Of a DNA stretch of 64,000 nucleotides, positions 51,282 through 60,458 are shown piece after piece. Under the pieces are notes generated by a model. That model saw only the letters and a program-made list of their open reading frames with translations, did not search any database and was not told the origin of the DNA. Numbering within the stretch: the stretch's first letter is position 1; every line of letters starts with the position of its first letter. Source of the DNA: an uncultured Caldimonas sp. Its GTDB lineage: Bacteria; Pseudomonadota; Gammaproteobacteria; Burkholderiales; Burkholderiaceae. The stretch lies in contig NZ_CAMLJQ010000014.1 of the NCBI RefSeq assembly GCF_946480305.1, positions 1-64,000 of the forward strand. Reading direction: 5' to 3'. A program made the translations under genes and the position numbers.

Positions 51282-51958
51282 GCCGCTTCAAGAACGAGGT
51301 GCAGCATCTGCAGGCCCACGTACGAACGTTGCGGCTGGTGCTTGCCGGCATGTTCGCTGTGTCAGCCGTCCTCGCGTTCGGATGGTGGAGCGCGCCGCGC
51401 GACCTGACCGTCCACGTGCCGCCCGACCTGCGGTCCGGCAGCACGCGGCGCTGGTGGGACGTGCCGCCGGAGTCTGTGTATGCCTTCGCGTTCTACGTGT
51501 TCCAGCAGCTCCATCGCTGGCCCGTGAACGGCGAGGAGGACTACGCGCGCAACCTGCACCGGCTCTCGCCCTACTTGACGCCCGCATGCCGGGCCTTCCT
51601 GCAGAAGGACTACGAGCAGCGCCGCAACACCGGGGAGCTACGCCAACGGGTGCGGGGCGTCTACGAGATCCCCGGCCGCGGGTTCGCGGACGAGCCGGAG
51701 CTGCGGGTGAAGACGGTCTCTGCGCGCGATTGGATCGTCACGCTGGACCTGAGCACCGACGAGTACCACGGTGCCGAGCAGGTCAAACGCGCGTTGTTCC
51801 GCCATCCGCTCAAGGTGACCCGGGTGGACGTGGACCCGAAGCGCAATCCGTTCGGCCTGCTGATCGATTGCTACAGCAGCGCGCCCCAGCGCATCGAGGT
51901 CGAGCCCGAAGCCCCGAAGAAGAAGCCGGCGCCTCTGCCCGCACGGGAGCAGCCATGA
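51278..51958 (+). CDS. ICE protein PFL_4703 family (TIGR03746, TraE-like)
   Basis: The 226-aa protein has one N-terminal membrane segment (LRLVLAGMFAVSAVLAFGWW) and a periplasmic domain (LTVHVPPDLRSGSTRRWWD, ESVYAFAFYVFQQLHRWPVNG, YSSAPQRIEVEPEAPKKKP). This matches TIGR03746, analogous to TraE/VirB8 in position. ATGA overlaps at both ends show tight coupling. Confidence 0.87.
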   Translation: MSRFKNEVQHLQAHVRTLRLVLAGMFAVSAVLAFGWWSAPRDLTVHVPPDLRSGSTRRWWDVPPESVYAFAFYVFQQLHRWPVNGEEDYARNLHRLSPYLTPACRAFLQKDYEQRRNTGELRQRVRGVYEIPGRGFADEPELRVKTVSARDWIVTLDLSTDEYHGAEQVKRALFRHPLKVTRVDVDPKRNPFGLLIDCYSSAPQRIEVEPEAPKKKPAPLPAREQP

Positions 51959-52821
51959 TCCGTGCCGTTGCCGCCTGCCTGTTGCTGGTCTTTCCGGTCT
52001 GGTGCGGCGCCGAGGAGGTGCTGCACTGGCAGCGCCTGCCGCTGCGCGTCGCCCTGATCGTTGGGCAGGAGCGGGTCATCCTGGTCGATCGCAACGTGCG
52101 GATCGGCTTGCCCTCGGCGCTCACCGAGGGACTGCGTGCGCAGAGCGCAGGCGGGGCCGTGTACCTGCTCGCCGACGCACCGCTGCCGCCGAGCCGCGTG
52201 GAACTGCAGGACGTCGACACCGGCAGCGTGATCCTGTTGGACGTGAGCGCCGAAGCCGCCAAGCAGGGGCAGGCGGCGCTCCAGCCTCTCCGGATCGTGT
52301 CGTCATCCAGCGGCACCGCTGCCCCCGTCGATGGCGGCAAGTCGGCTCCGCCAGCATCTCCCGCGACACCACTGCCCGTCGTGCTTACGCGTTATGCCGC
52401 GCAGAGCCTGTACGCCCCCCTGCGTACGATCGATCCCGTCCCCGGCATCGTCCCCGTGTCGCTCGCTGGCGCCCTCCCCTTGGAGACGCTGCTGCCGACG
52501 CTGCCGGTACGAGCAGAGGGGATGGCCGCCTGGCGGCTGGCGGACCTGTGGGTGAGCGCCGTGCGACTCACGAACAACTCCGCCCAACCGGTGGCACTGG
52601 ACCCCCGCGCCTTGCAAGGCGACTTCGTCGCCGCCACCTTCCAGCACCCGGACCTGGGGCCAGCGGGGGCGCCGTCGGACACGACAGTCGTCTATCTCGT
52701 CACCCGCGGACGGGGGCTGGCGCAATCGTTGTTGCCCTCAATCCGCAGCTTCGACGCAACGGCCAACATCGCTCCGTCCGACACCGCGGGACGCCCGTCA
52801 GGTAGAGCAGATGCGAAGTAA
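51955..52821 (+). CDS. ICE protein PFL_4704 family (TIGR03749, TraK-like)
   Basis: The 288-aa precursor has a signal peptide (AVAACLLLVFPVWCGA), then HWQRLPLRVALIVGQERVILV. A Pro/Ser-rich linker near residues 115-135 follows, and a C-terminal domain (MAAWRLADLWVSAVRLTNNSAQPVALDPRALQG in parts). The family corresponds in place to TraK/VirB9 periplasmic proteins. It overlaps the next gene by 11 nt. Confidence 0.85.
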   Translation: MIRAVAACLLLVFPVWCGAEEVLHWQRLPLRVALIVGQERVILVDRNVRIGLPSALTEGLRAQSAGGAVYLLADAPLPPSRVELQDVDTGSVILLDVSAEAAKQGQAALQPLRIVSSSSGTAAPVDGGKSAPPASPATPLPVVLTRYAAQSLYAPLRTIDPVPGIVPVSLAGALPLETLLPTLPVRAEGMAAWRLADLWVSAVRLTNNSAQPVALDPRALQGDFVAATFQHPDLGPAGAPSDTTVVYLVTRGRGLAQSLLPSIRSFDATANIAPSDTAGRPSGRADAK

Positions 52822-54262
52822 CGGCCTGCTCAAGTGGCTGATGGTGCCGATGTTGGCCCTGCTGGTGTACGTGGGCATCAAGGTGCTGTCACGCGACCGG
52901 CCAGCCGAGCCCGCCGCGGCAATCACTGCCGACAAGCTGACACCCGACGAAGCCAAGGCGCTCGGCATTTCGGGTGACACCCCGCGCGACACCGTGGCGA
53001 CCCTCGTCGCCCAGGTCAAGCAGTTGCGCGGCGAGTTGCAGACCGCGCTCGCGGAGAACAAGCAGCACAAGGCCGAGAACGACCGGCTCCGCGCCCGAGA
53101 ACACGCGGTGGACCAGCGCATCGAGAACGCGCTGCAGACGGAACGCAGCCGTTCTCAGCAGGAACGCGACCTGGCCGCCAACGAGCGGCAGCAAGCGCAG
53201 GGCTTGCTCCAGGACCTGCAGCGCCGCCTGGACGGCATGGGTAGCAACAAGGTGGGCGATGCGGACCTGCCCGTCGGGCTGGGCTTGGAAGACGGGAACA
53301 CCGATGGAAGTACTTCATCGCCCGCGCCCAAGGAACAGCGGCGCTGGATCGAGCCAGCGGACGCCAGGGCAGCGGGCCGCAACAGCGACGAACGCAAGGA
53401 CAATGCTTTCTCGAAGCCGTTCGAGATGGCCGAGGGCGTGGCCGAGGCTGCGGGCGACGGTGTCGAAGCTGCGGGCGCGAAGATCGCAGACGCGACGAGC
53501 CGGGCCACCGGCGTGTCGGCCCGCCCCGTCTACACCGTCCCCGCCAACGCCACCTTGACCGGCTCCGTCGCGATGACCGCGCTGATCGGTCGCGTCCCGG
53601 TGGACGGCACCGTCAACGATCCCTACCCGTTCAAGGTCGTGATCGGCCCCGACAACCTGACCGCCAACGGCATCGAGCTGCCCGGCGTGGCCGGTGCCGT
53701 CGCGAGCGGCACCGCCTCGGGCGACTGGACGCTGTCGTGCGTGCGCGGGCAGATCCGCAGCCTGACCTTCGTGTTCCACGACGGCACGATCCGCACGGTT
53801 CCCGAAGACGCGGGGGAGGAACGCCGCGAGAACAGGTCGTCCCAGGCCGGACTCGGCTGGATCAGCGATCCCCATGGCATTCCCTGCGTTACCGGGGAGC
53901 GGCGCAGCAATGCGCGGCAATACCTCGGCACACAGGCTCTCATCACGGCTGCCGGCGCCGCGGCCGCGTCGATGTCCAAGGGCGGCTCGGGCAGCATGAC
54001 CATCGCCAGCCAGGACGGCGGCTCGCTCGGCTCGGCCCGGGTCTCGGGCAACCAGGCGCTGGAGCAGATCCTCGTCGGCGGCGTGCAGGACGTCTCGCAA
54101 TGGGCGCAGAAGCTGTACGGACAGGCGTTCGCGGCCGTCTACGTGCAGCCGAGCGCGCAGGTCGCCGTGCACATCGAACGTCCGCTGCACATCGACCACG
54201 ACACCAAAGGCCGCAAGGTCGACCATGGCTGGAGCACGCCGCATGCAACCGAACTCGACTGA
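52811..54262 (+). CDS. ICE protein PFL_4705 family (TIGR03752, TraB-like)
   Basis: The 483-aa protein has an N-terminal membrane segment (LLKWLMVPMLALLVYVGIKVL), a long coiled-coil region (residues 60-140: QLRGELQTALAENKQHKAEN and similar), and a C-terminal beta-rich domain with VPANATLTGSVAMTALIGRVPVDG. These features are those of TraB/VirB10-like proteins that bridge both membranes. It overlaps neighbouring genes by 11 and 20 nt. Confidence 0.87.
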   Translation: MRSNGLLKWLMVPMLALLVYVGIKVLSRDRPAEPAAAITADKLTPDEAKALGISGDTPRDTVATLVAQVKQLRGELQTALAENKQHKAENDRLRAREHAVDQRIENALQTERSRSQQERDLAANERQQAQGLLQDLQRRLDGMGSNKVGDADLPVGLGLEDGNTDGSTSSPAPKEQRRWIEPADARAAGRNSDERKDNAFSKPFEMAEGVAEAAGDGVEAAGAKIADATSRATGVSARPVYTVPANATLTGSVAMTALIGRVPVDGTVNDPYPFKVVIGPDNLTANGIELPGVAGAVASGTASGDWTLSCVRGQIRSLTFVFHDGTIRTVPEDAGEERRENRSSQAGLGWISDPHGIPCVTGERRSNARQYLGTQALITAAGAAAASMSKGGSGSMTIASQDGGSLGSARVSGNQALEQILVGGVQDVSQWAQKLYGQAFAAVYVQPSAQVAVHIERPLHIDHDTKGRKVDHGWSTPHATELD

Positions 54263-54692
54263 CCGGTCCGCAGTCCGTCCCGTCGCCGTCCTGGTGCTGT
54301 GTGGCGCCATGGTGGCCGGATGCGCGAGCAACACGCAGCAGCTGCTGAGCCATCGCAGCGCGCCGATGGTCGATGTGTGGCGCCAGCACACGGCGAGCAC
54401 CGGTGGCGGCCCGGCGCCTCGGCAAGTGCTCGATGCACGCCTGTCGCTGCTCCGGCCCCTGACGCCCCGTGACGTGCAGGCAGCCCCGGCGGTCCATGCG
54501 GGCTACACCCGCACGGCCGAGAACGAGATCCACAGCCAGTTTCCCCGCCTGCCGAACCCCAATCTGGTCATGTACGTGTTCCCGCACCTGGCGGGCAGCG
54601 AACAGGCGCCGGTGCCGGGGTACAGCACGGTGTTCCCGCTGCACCAGCGGGTGCACTACGCCTTGCCGGGCGAACGGGTGGAGGACTACTGA
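54243..54692 (+). CDS. conjugative lipoprotein TIGR03751
   Basis: The 149-aa precursor has a lipoprotein signal (VLVLCGAMVAGC) with lipobox VAGC, so it is lipid-anchored. The mature part includes LLSHRSAPMVDVWRQHTAS and VMYVFPHLAGSEQAPVPGYSTVFPLHQRVHY. This fits TIGR03751, a TraV-like lipoprotein of the outer-membrane core. It starts at ATG 54243 inside the previous gene end and its stop overlaps the ATPase start by 1 nt. Confidence 0.87.
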   Translation: MQPNSTDRSAVRPVAVLVLCGAMVAGCASNTQQLLSHRSAPMVDVWRQHTASTGGGPAPRQVLDARLSLLRPLTPRDVQAAPAVHAGYTRTAENEIHSQFPRLPNPNLVMYVFPHLAGSEQAPVPGYSTVFPLHQRVHYALPGERVEDY

Positions 54693-57565
54693 TGCGGGGA
54701 CTGCTGTCGATCCTGCGCAGACGCCCGGCGCGCACGGAGCCGCCACCGCCTGACGCCTGGGACGCCCACGTCGAGCACCTCGCGAAGCACGGCATCCCCG
54801 AGCCGGGCGCGGCGCTCGGCGGCGCCAAACCCGCCACCTGCGCGCAGGAGCAGGCCCTCTACGACACCGCCCCATCATTCGTCGACCTGCTGCCCTGGGT
54901 CGAGTACCTGCCCGAGAACGGCTGCATGCTGCTGGACGATGGCCAATCGGTGGCCTCCTTCTTCGAGCTGACGCCGATCGGCACCGAAGGCCGGGAGCCC
55001 GGCTGGCTGTCGCAGGCGCGGGATGCGCTCGAGAACGCGCTGCAGGACAGTTTCGATGAGCTGGACGAGAACCCATGGGTGGTCCAGTTGTATGCGCAGG
55101 ACGAACCCGATTGGGACAGCACCCTGCGCACGCTGCAAGGCTACCTGCAGCCCCGCGCCCGGGGCAGCGCCTTCAGCGAGTTCTACCTGCGCTTCTTCGC
55201 GCACCACCTGCGTGCTGTCTCGAAGCCGGGCGGGCTGTTCACCGACACCACCGTCACCCGGCTGCCCTGGCGCGGCCAGACACGGCGCGTGCGCATGGTG
55301 GTCTACCGCCGGGTACTCGGCAGCCGCCTGCGCCGCGGGCAGACGCACGAACAGGCGCTGGCCGGGATCAGCGACCGGCTGGCGGGCGCCCTCGGTAACG
55401 CAGGCGTACGCACGCGTCGCATGAGCGGGGCCGACATCCACGCCTGGCTGCTGCGATGGTTCAACCCGCACCCGTCCCTGCTGGGCGACACGCCCGAGGC
55501 CCGCGAGCACTTCTACACGCTCGCCAGCTACCCGGATCAGGTGGGCGAGGACGAGATCGAGGTCGCGAGCGGCACCGACTTCGCGCAACGCCTGTTCTTC
55601 GGACAGCCCCGCTCCGATGTCGAGCACGGCACCTGGAGCTTCGACGGCATGCCGCACCGCGTGATGGTGATGGACCGGCTGCGCCAGCCGCCCACCACCG
55701 GGCACCTGACCGGCGAGACCCGTAAGGGCGGCGACGCGATGAACGCACTGTTCGACCAGATGCCCGAGGACACGGTGATGTGCCTGACGCTTGTCGCCAC
55801 GCCGCAGGACGTGCTGGAGGCGCACCTGAACTACCTGAGCAGGAAGGCGGTGGGCGAGACGCTGGCGTCCGAGCAGACCCGGCAGGACGTGCAGCAGGCG
55901 CGCTCGATCATCGGCCGCGCACACAAGCTGTACCGCGGCTCGCTCGTCTTCTACCTGCGCGGCAAGGACCTGGAGCAGCTCGACGACCGTGGCCTGCAGT
56001 TGGCCAACGTCATGCTCAACGCCGGTCTGCAGCCGGTGCGGGAGGAAGACGAGGTCGCGCCGCTGAACACCTATCTGCGTTGGCTGCCCTGCATGTTCGA
56101 CCCGGCGCGCGACAAGCGCCACTGGTACACGCAGCTGATGTTCGTGCAGCACGCTGCCAACCTGGCTCCCGTCTGGGGCCGCAGTCAGGGCACCGGGCAC
56201 CCAGGCATCACCTTTTTCAACCGGGGCGGCGGCACGATCACGTTCGATCCGCTGAACCGGCTGGACCGGCAGATGAACGCCCACCTGTTCCTGTTCGGCC
56301 CGACCGGGTCGGGCAAGAGCGCGACGCTAAACAACATCCTGAACCAGGTGATGGCGATCTACCGGCCGCGGCTGTTCATCGTCGAGGCCGGCAACTCGTT
56401 CGGGCTGTTCGGGGACTTCGCCGCCCGGCTCGGGCTCAGCGTACACCGGGTCAGGCTAGCGCCCGGTTCCGGCGTCAGCCTGGCGCCGTTTGCCGACGCC
56501 TGGCGCCTGGTCGAGTCGCCCGGTGGTGTGCAAACGCTCGATGCAGAGGCGTTCGACGAGGACGCGGCCAAGGAAACCTCCGAAGGCGACGAGCAGCGGG
56601 ACGTGCTCGGCGAGCTGGAGATCACGGCGCGGCTGATGATCACCGGCGGCGAAGAGAAAGAAGAGGCGCGCATGACACGCGCGGATCGCAGCCTGCTGCG
56701 CCAGTGCATCCTCGATGCCGCGGGCCGGTGTGTCCGAGAACGCCGCCCGGTGCTGACGCGAGACGTGCGCGAGGCACTGCGAGAGCGCAGCCGTGATCCT
56801 GCTCTGCCGGAACTGCGCCGTGCGCGGCTGCTGGAGATGGCCGATGCGATGGACATGTTCTGCCAGGGCGTAGACGGTGAGATGTTCGACCGGCCGGGCA
56901 CGCCGTGGCCGGAGGCCGACGTGACGATCGTGGACCTCGCCACCTTTGCGCGCGAGGGCTACAACGCGCAGCTGTCGATCGCCTACATCTCGCTGATCAA
57001 CACGGTCAACAACATCGCCGAGCGCGACCAGTTCCTCGGCCGGCCGATCGTCTGCGCGACCGACGAGGGTCACATGGTGGCCAAGAACCCGTTGACGGGC
57101 CCCTACCTCGTCAAGATCACGAAGATGTGGCGCAAGCTGGGCGCCTGGTTCTGGATGGCGACCCAGAACGTCGACGACCTGCCGAAGGCGCTGGAGCCGA
57201 TGCTCAACATGATCGAGTGGTGGATCTGTCTGTCGATGCCGCCGGACGAGGTCGAGAAGATCGCTCGCTTTAGGGAACTCAATGCGTCACAGAAGGCGCT
57301 GATGCTGTCGGCGCGCAAGGAGGCCGGCAAGTTTTCCGAAGGGGTGGTGCTGTCGAAGTCGATGGAGGTGCTGTTCCGGGCGGTGCCGCCCAGCCTGTAC
57401 CTCGCGATGGCAATGACGGAGCCAGAGGAGAAGGCCGAGCGCTACCAGTTGATGAAGCGGCATGGCATCAGTGAGCTGGAAGCGGCTTTCAAGGTGGCGG
57501 AGAAGATCGACCGGGCGCGCGGGATCGAGCCGTTGCCGATCGCTGAATTGATGGGAGGCGGATGA
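54692..57565 (+). CDS. VirB4/TraC-like conjugative transfer ATPase (TIGR03744)
   Basis: This 957-aa ATPase energises mating-pore assembly. The Walker A motif is GPTGSGKS at 536-543, and Walker B-like VTIVDLATFAREGYN and CATDEGHMVAKNP segments lie in the C-terminal half, with an ATQNVDDLP motif. The N-terminal 450 residues form the TraC-type domain (GTDFAQRLFFGQPRSD). PFL_4706 family by order. Its start overlaps the lipoprotein stop by 1 nt and its end the thioredoxin gene by 4 nt. Confidence 0.92.
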   Translation: MRGLLSILRRRPARTEPPPPDAWDAHVEHLAKHGIPEPGAALGGAKPATCAQEQALYDTAPSFVDLLPWVEYLPENGCMLLDDGQSVASFFELTPIGTEGREPGWLSQARDALENALQDSFDELDENPWVVQLYAQDEPDWDSTLRTLQGYLQPRARGSAFSEFYLRFFAHHLRAVSKPGGLFTDTTVTRLPWRGQTRRVRMVVYRRVLGSRLRRGQTHEQALAGISDRLAGALGNAGVRTRRMSGADIHAWLLRWFNPHPSLLGDTPEAREHFYTLASYPDQVGEDEIEVASGTDFAQRLFFGQPRSDVEHGTWSFDGMPHRVMVMDRLRQPPTTGHLTGETRKGGDAMNALFDQMPEDTVMCLTLVATPQDVLEAHLNYLSRKAVGETLASEQTRQDVQQARSIIGRAHKLYRGSLVFYLRGKDLEQLDDRGLQLANVMLNAGLQPVREEDEVAPLNTYLRWLPCMFDPARDKRHWYTQLMFVQHAANLAPVWGRSQGTGHPGITFFNRGGGTITFDPLNRLDRQMNAHLFLFGPTGSGKSATLNNILNQVMAIYRPRLFIVEAGNSFGLFGDFAARLGLSVHRVRLAPGSGVSLAPFADAWRLVESPGGVQTLDAEAFDEDAAKETSEGDEQRDVLGELEITARLMITGGEEKEEARMTRADRSLLRQCILDAAGRCVRERRPVLTRDVREALRERSRDPALPELRRARLLEMADAMDMFCQGVDGEMFDRPGTPWPEADVTIVDLATFAREGYNAQLSIAYISLINTVNNIAERDQFLGRPIVCATDEGHMVAKNPLTGPYLVKITKMWRKLGAWFWMATQNVDDLPKALEPMLNMIEWWICLSMPPDEVEKIARFRELNASQKALMLSARKEAGKFSEGVVLSKSMEVLFRAVPPSLYLAMAMTEPEEKAERYQLMKRHGISELEAAFKVAEKIDRARGIEPLPIAELMGGG

Positions 57566-58287
57566 GACATTCCCCACACTTCCGGATCGCGCTCTGGGTG
57601 GCCGGCCTCGCGCTAGTATTGCTGGTCGTGGTGTACTTCTTCGCCAAAGAGAGAGCGCGGGCGGGTCGTTCACCCGAAGTACCCCAGGCACCGGTCTCGG
57701 ATGCGAAGGTGCCACCCTGGCGCTACGGACGCCCGGATGCGCGCTTCCTGCTCGTGAGCTATGGCGACTTCGAGTGTCCACATTGCAAGAGCTACTTCCC
57801 GCAGCTCAAGCGCTGGATCGATACCCAACCGGACGTGCAGTGGGAGTGGCGGCACCTGCCGCTGCCCGAGCACGAGCCAACTGCGTCAGGTCTCGCTCAA
57901 CTGGCAGAGTGCTTGGGTGTGGCCGCCGGATCGCGGGCATTCTTCGATACCGCCGACTGGATCTACCAACACACGCGAGGCCTGGGCCAGGGAGTGCCGG
58001 AAGAACTGAGCCCTCCGGGTGCGACCGCCGGGGTGCAACGTTGCATCGCCAGTGGTCAGACGGAACCTGCGATTCGCGCTCATGTCGAATCGGCAGCAAG
58101 CGACGGCATCGTCGCCACCCCGACGATCCAGTTGGTCGACCGTTCCTCGGGCCGAACGCTGCTGTTGCCCGGGCCGGTCATCGGCGATGCGCTGCTGTCG
58201 GCTCTGGACCTGCTGACGGTGGCGCACGAAGTCGAGCGTGACATGAACTCCCTGCCTGCCACCCCACCCGGTGGCACGCCCAGGTAG
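57562..58287 (+). CDS. DsbA/DsbG-like periplasmic thiol protein
   Basis: The 241-aa protein has an N-terminal membrane anchor (IALWVAGLALVLLVVVYFFA) and a thioredoxin-fold DsbA-like domain with CPHC at Cys72-Cys75 in YGDFECPHCKSYFP. ATPTIQLVDRS with the cis-Pro-like turn follows. It would form or shuffle disulfide bonds in mating-channel proteins. It overlaps the ATPase gene by 4 nt. Some relatives are called PFL_4707-type. Confidence 0.85.
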   Translation: MRHSPHFRIALWVAGLALVLLVVVYFFAKERARAGRSPEVPQAPVSDAKVPPWRYGRPDARFLLVSYGDFECPHCKSYFPQLKRWIDTQPDVQWEWRHLPLPEHEPTASGLAQLAECLGVAAGSRAFFDTADWIYQHTRGLGQGVPEELSPPGATAGVQRCIASGQTEPAIRAHVESAASDGIVATPTIQLVDRSSGRTLLLPGPVIGDALLSALDLLTVAHEVERDMNSLPATPPGGTPR

Positions 58288-58467
58288 CCGCGGTCCTCGA
58301 GGCTACCGCGTGGCTGTCTCGCCACGTCGACCATCCCGGTTCGCAACGCATCCCACGGCGAACGGCTGCCGCTACCGGCGACAGCGGATGTTTTCTTCTT
58401 CCAACCCTGGAGGGCTCTTGCCCTCGGGGCCGGAGGCCTCCCGATTCATCTTTCCAGGAGGTACTCC

Positions 58468-58944
58468 ATGTGCAATGTCTGCAGCGCGGCCGATGCCGTG
58501 CAGGCCAATGAAGACCAGGTCATCGCCCGGGCAATGGAATTGCTCGACCAGCGCCTGTTCCGCCCGGGTCCCATGTTGGGCAGCCCGACGGACGTGAGGC
58601 GCTATCTGAAGCTCAAGCTCGCGGACTCGGCCAACGAGGTGTTCGCGGCCGTGTTCCTTGACGCGCAAAACCGTGTGCTCGCCTATGAGCCATTGTTCCA
58701 GGGCAGTGTCGATGCAGTGAGCGTCTACCCCCGCGTTGTGTTGCAGCGAGCATTGGCCCACAACGCATCGGCGTTGATCCTTTGCCACAACCACCCGTCC
58801 GGCCACGCGGAACCCAGCAGGGCCGACAGGTCGATCACCGAACGGCTCAAAGAGGTTCTCAACTATGTCGACATCCGCGTCCTTGACCATTTCATCATCG
58901 GCCAGGGTGAACCGTTCTCGTTCGCCGAGGCCGGGCTACTGTGA
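58468..58944 (+). CDS. radC: RadC-like JAB-domain protein
   Basis: The 158-aa protein is the JAB/MPN+ type: Glu57 and the metal motif H-x-H-PSG at His107-His109 with Asp120 ([15 protein letters not shown]). RadC proteins of plasmids and ICEs are thought to act on DNA or as metal hydrolases; the substrate is unknown. It starts with [11 protein letters not shown], with CCAGGAGGT upstream, behind a hairpin leader like those in the core region. It lies 180 nt after the DsbA-like gene. Confidence 0.85.
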   Translation: MCNVCSAADAVQANEDQVIARAMELLDQRLFRPGPMLGSPTDVRRYLKLKLADSANEVFAAVFLDAQNRVLAYEPLFQGSVDAVSVYPRVVLQRALAHNASALILCHNHPSGHAEPSRADRSITERLKEVLNYVDIRVLDHFIIGQGEPFSFAEAGLL

Positions 58945-59063
58945 CACGCGGTGAGCTGCAAGTGCCCTCGGGCGCTTGCAGGCTCGCTGTTTCTCCGAAT
59001 GCGGTCAGACGGCAGTTCGGTTTGCTGGTGCAGCCGACCAGCGGATTGCGGTCGACTGCAAGG

Positions 59064-59504
59064 ATGGACGCGAATCCTCCCGCCATCGCCATTCGATCCG
59101 CGCTGACGCATCTGGCGCGCGCCGTCGGCATCTGCGTGTGCGCAACGGCGGTCCGCGCCAGCGAGGTCGTTGTCTACACCGACGGGCAGCATCCGGTGGT
59201 CGCCACGGCAGGAACCAGGATCGTCGAATTGGACGCCGCGGCGCGGCTCACTGCGGAACTGGCGGCCGATCTGCCGCCCGCCCCCTCACAGGCGGCACAG
59301 ACGGTACGGCAGCGCCTGCAGGAAGGCTCGGGGGCGCTGCAGTTGCGCATGGCCTCTGCCGCCAATGACGTCGTCGAAGCCTGGCAGCTCGGTGTCGAGA
59401 AGATTCCCGCTGTGGTGGTCGACAGGCGCTACGTCGTCTATGGCGAGGCGGATGTCGCCCGTGCGCTCGACGCGATCACCCGATATCGGGAGGCCCGTCG
59501 ATGA
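59064..59504 (+). CDS. ICE protein PFL_4709 family (TIGR03757)
   Basis: The 146-aa precursor has a signal peptide (THLARAVGICVCATAVRA), then EVVVYTDGQHPVVATAGTRIVELDAAARL and a C-terminal VEKIPAVVVDRRYVVYGEADVARAL. This is the TIGR03757 pattern, a TrbC/TraW-like exported protein. I chose ATG 59064 because it gives a proper signal peptide, with AAGG upstream; a GTG at 58941 overlaps the RadC stop and adds 41 doubtful residues. It overlaps the next gene by 4 nt. Confidence 0.8.
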   Translation: MDANPPAIAIRSALTHLARAVGICVCATAVRASEVVVYTDGQHPVVATAGTRIVELDAAARLTAELAADLPPAPSQAAQTVRQRLQEGSGALQLRMASAANDVVEAWQLGVEKIPAVVVDRRYVVYGEADVARALDAITRYREARR

Positions 59505-60451
59505 GCGACACCAGGCGCCGGGTCTCACGCGACCGCCGCGCGCGACTGCTCGTCGCCCTGCTGGCCGGCAGCACATCGGCTGTCGCGCTCGACACCGAGA
59601 CGATCGTGTCCTCGGCCCTGTCGACCGACTGCCTGGACTACCGCGTCGTCGGCATCTGCTACTGGCTCTACTGCACGACCTTCGGGTGCAAGGTCCGAAC
59701 CTCCACCAAGGTGCGCCACTACGTGCCCGACGCCGTCGTGTCGAGCTACGCCGAGACGGGCCGCAACCCATGGCGCGACGTGGACGGCATGAGCGGTCGA
59801 ACCTCCAGTGCACGCTCGGGTGGGAATGCGACGACGCATGAGAAGCACGAGAACAACATCGCGAAGTTCAAGAACGCCGACGTGATCGGGCATCCGGCCG
59901 GATGGGTCTTCGACGAATTCGCCAGCGAATCCGGCTACACCTGCCCGGGTGCCGGGACCACGTTCATGCCCTACCTGCTCAGCACGCTGGACGTGCTGGC
60001 GTGGCGGCACTACCTGCCCGAAGCCTTCTATGCCGAGTCCCGCACGCCCGGCACGCGCGAAGTCGGATCGCGCAGCAGCGGCGACCTGTGGGGCAACGTC
60101 TACCCCCGGGGCGGCTTCACGCACCAGACCGACGACCACAAGGCCGCTGCCGTGGTTGCCCAGCGCGCGGGCGACATCGTCACCCGGCGCAGCCAGCCGC
60201 ACGTGTACTGGCCGGTGCTCGCCACCCCAAAACGCGGCTACTGGCCGGCCGGCGCCCTGGTGGAGAACGACATCTCCACCGGCAAGTGGCAGGAGCTGAC
60301 CCCGACGCTGTCGAACCGCTGTGCCGTCTTCCCTCACGGCAATGAGCGCGTGCAGGACAAGCGTGGCGCATACGCCTGGGCGCTCTGGCGACCCTATGCC
60401 TGCTGCAAGCGGCGCGGGCAGGTCTTCCTGGGCAGCGTCGAATTCGAGTGA
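59501..60451 (+). CDS. ICE protein PFL_4710 family (TIGR03756, TraU-like)
   Basis: The 316-aa precursor has a signal (LLVALLAGSTSAVA), then CLDYRVVGICYWLYCTTFGCK, a TraU-like cysteine-rich start. The later parts have HQTDDHKAAAVVAQRAGDI and YAWALWRPYACCKRRGQVFLGSVEFE. Cysteine pairs suggest disulfides, consistent with the thiol proteins in the cluster. ATGA overlap at its start. Confidence 0.87.
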   Translation: MSDTRRRVSRDRRARLLVALLAGSTSAVALDTETIVSSALSTDCLDYRVVGICYWLYCTTFGCKVRTSTKVRHYVPDAVVSSYAETGRNPWRDVDGMSGRTSSARSGGNATTHEKHENNIAKFKNADVIGHPAGWVFDEFASESGYTCPGAGTTFMPYLLSTLDVLAWRHYLPEAFYAESRTPGTREVGSRSSGDLWGNVYPRGGFTHQTDDHKAAAVVAQRAGDIVTRRSQPHVYWPVLATPKRGYWPAGALVENDISTGKWQELTPTLSNRCAVFPHGNERVQDKRGAYAWALWRPYACCKRRGQVFLGSVEFE

Positions 60452-60458
60452 GGCTGAC

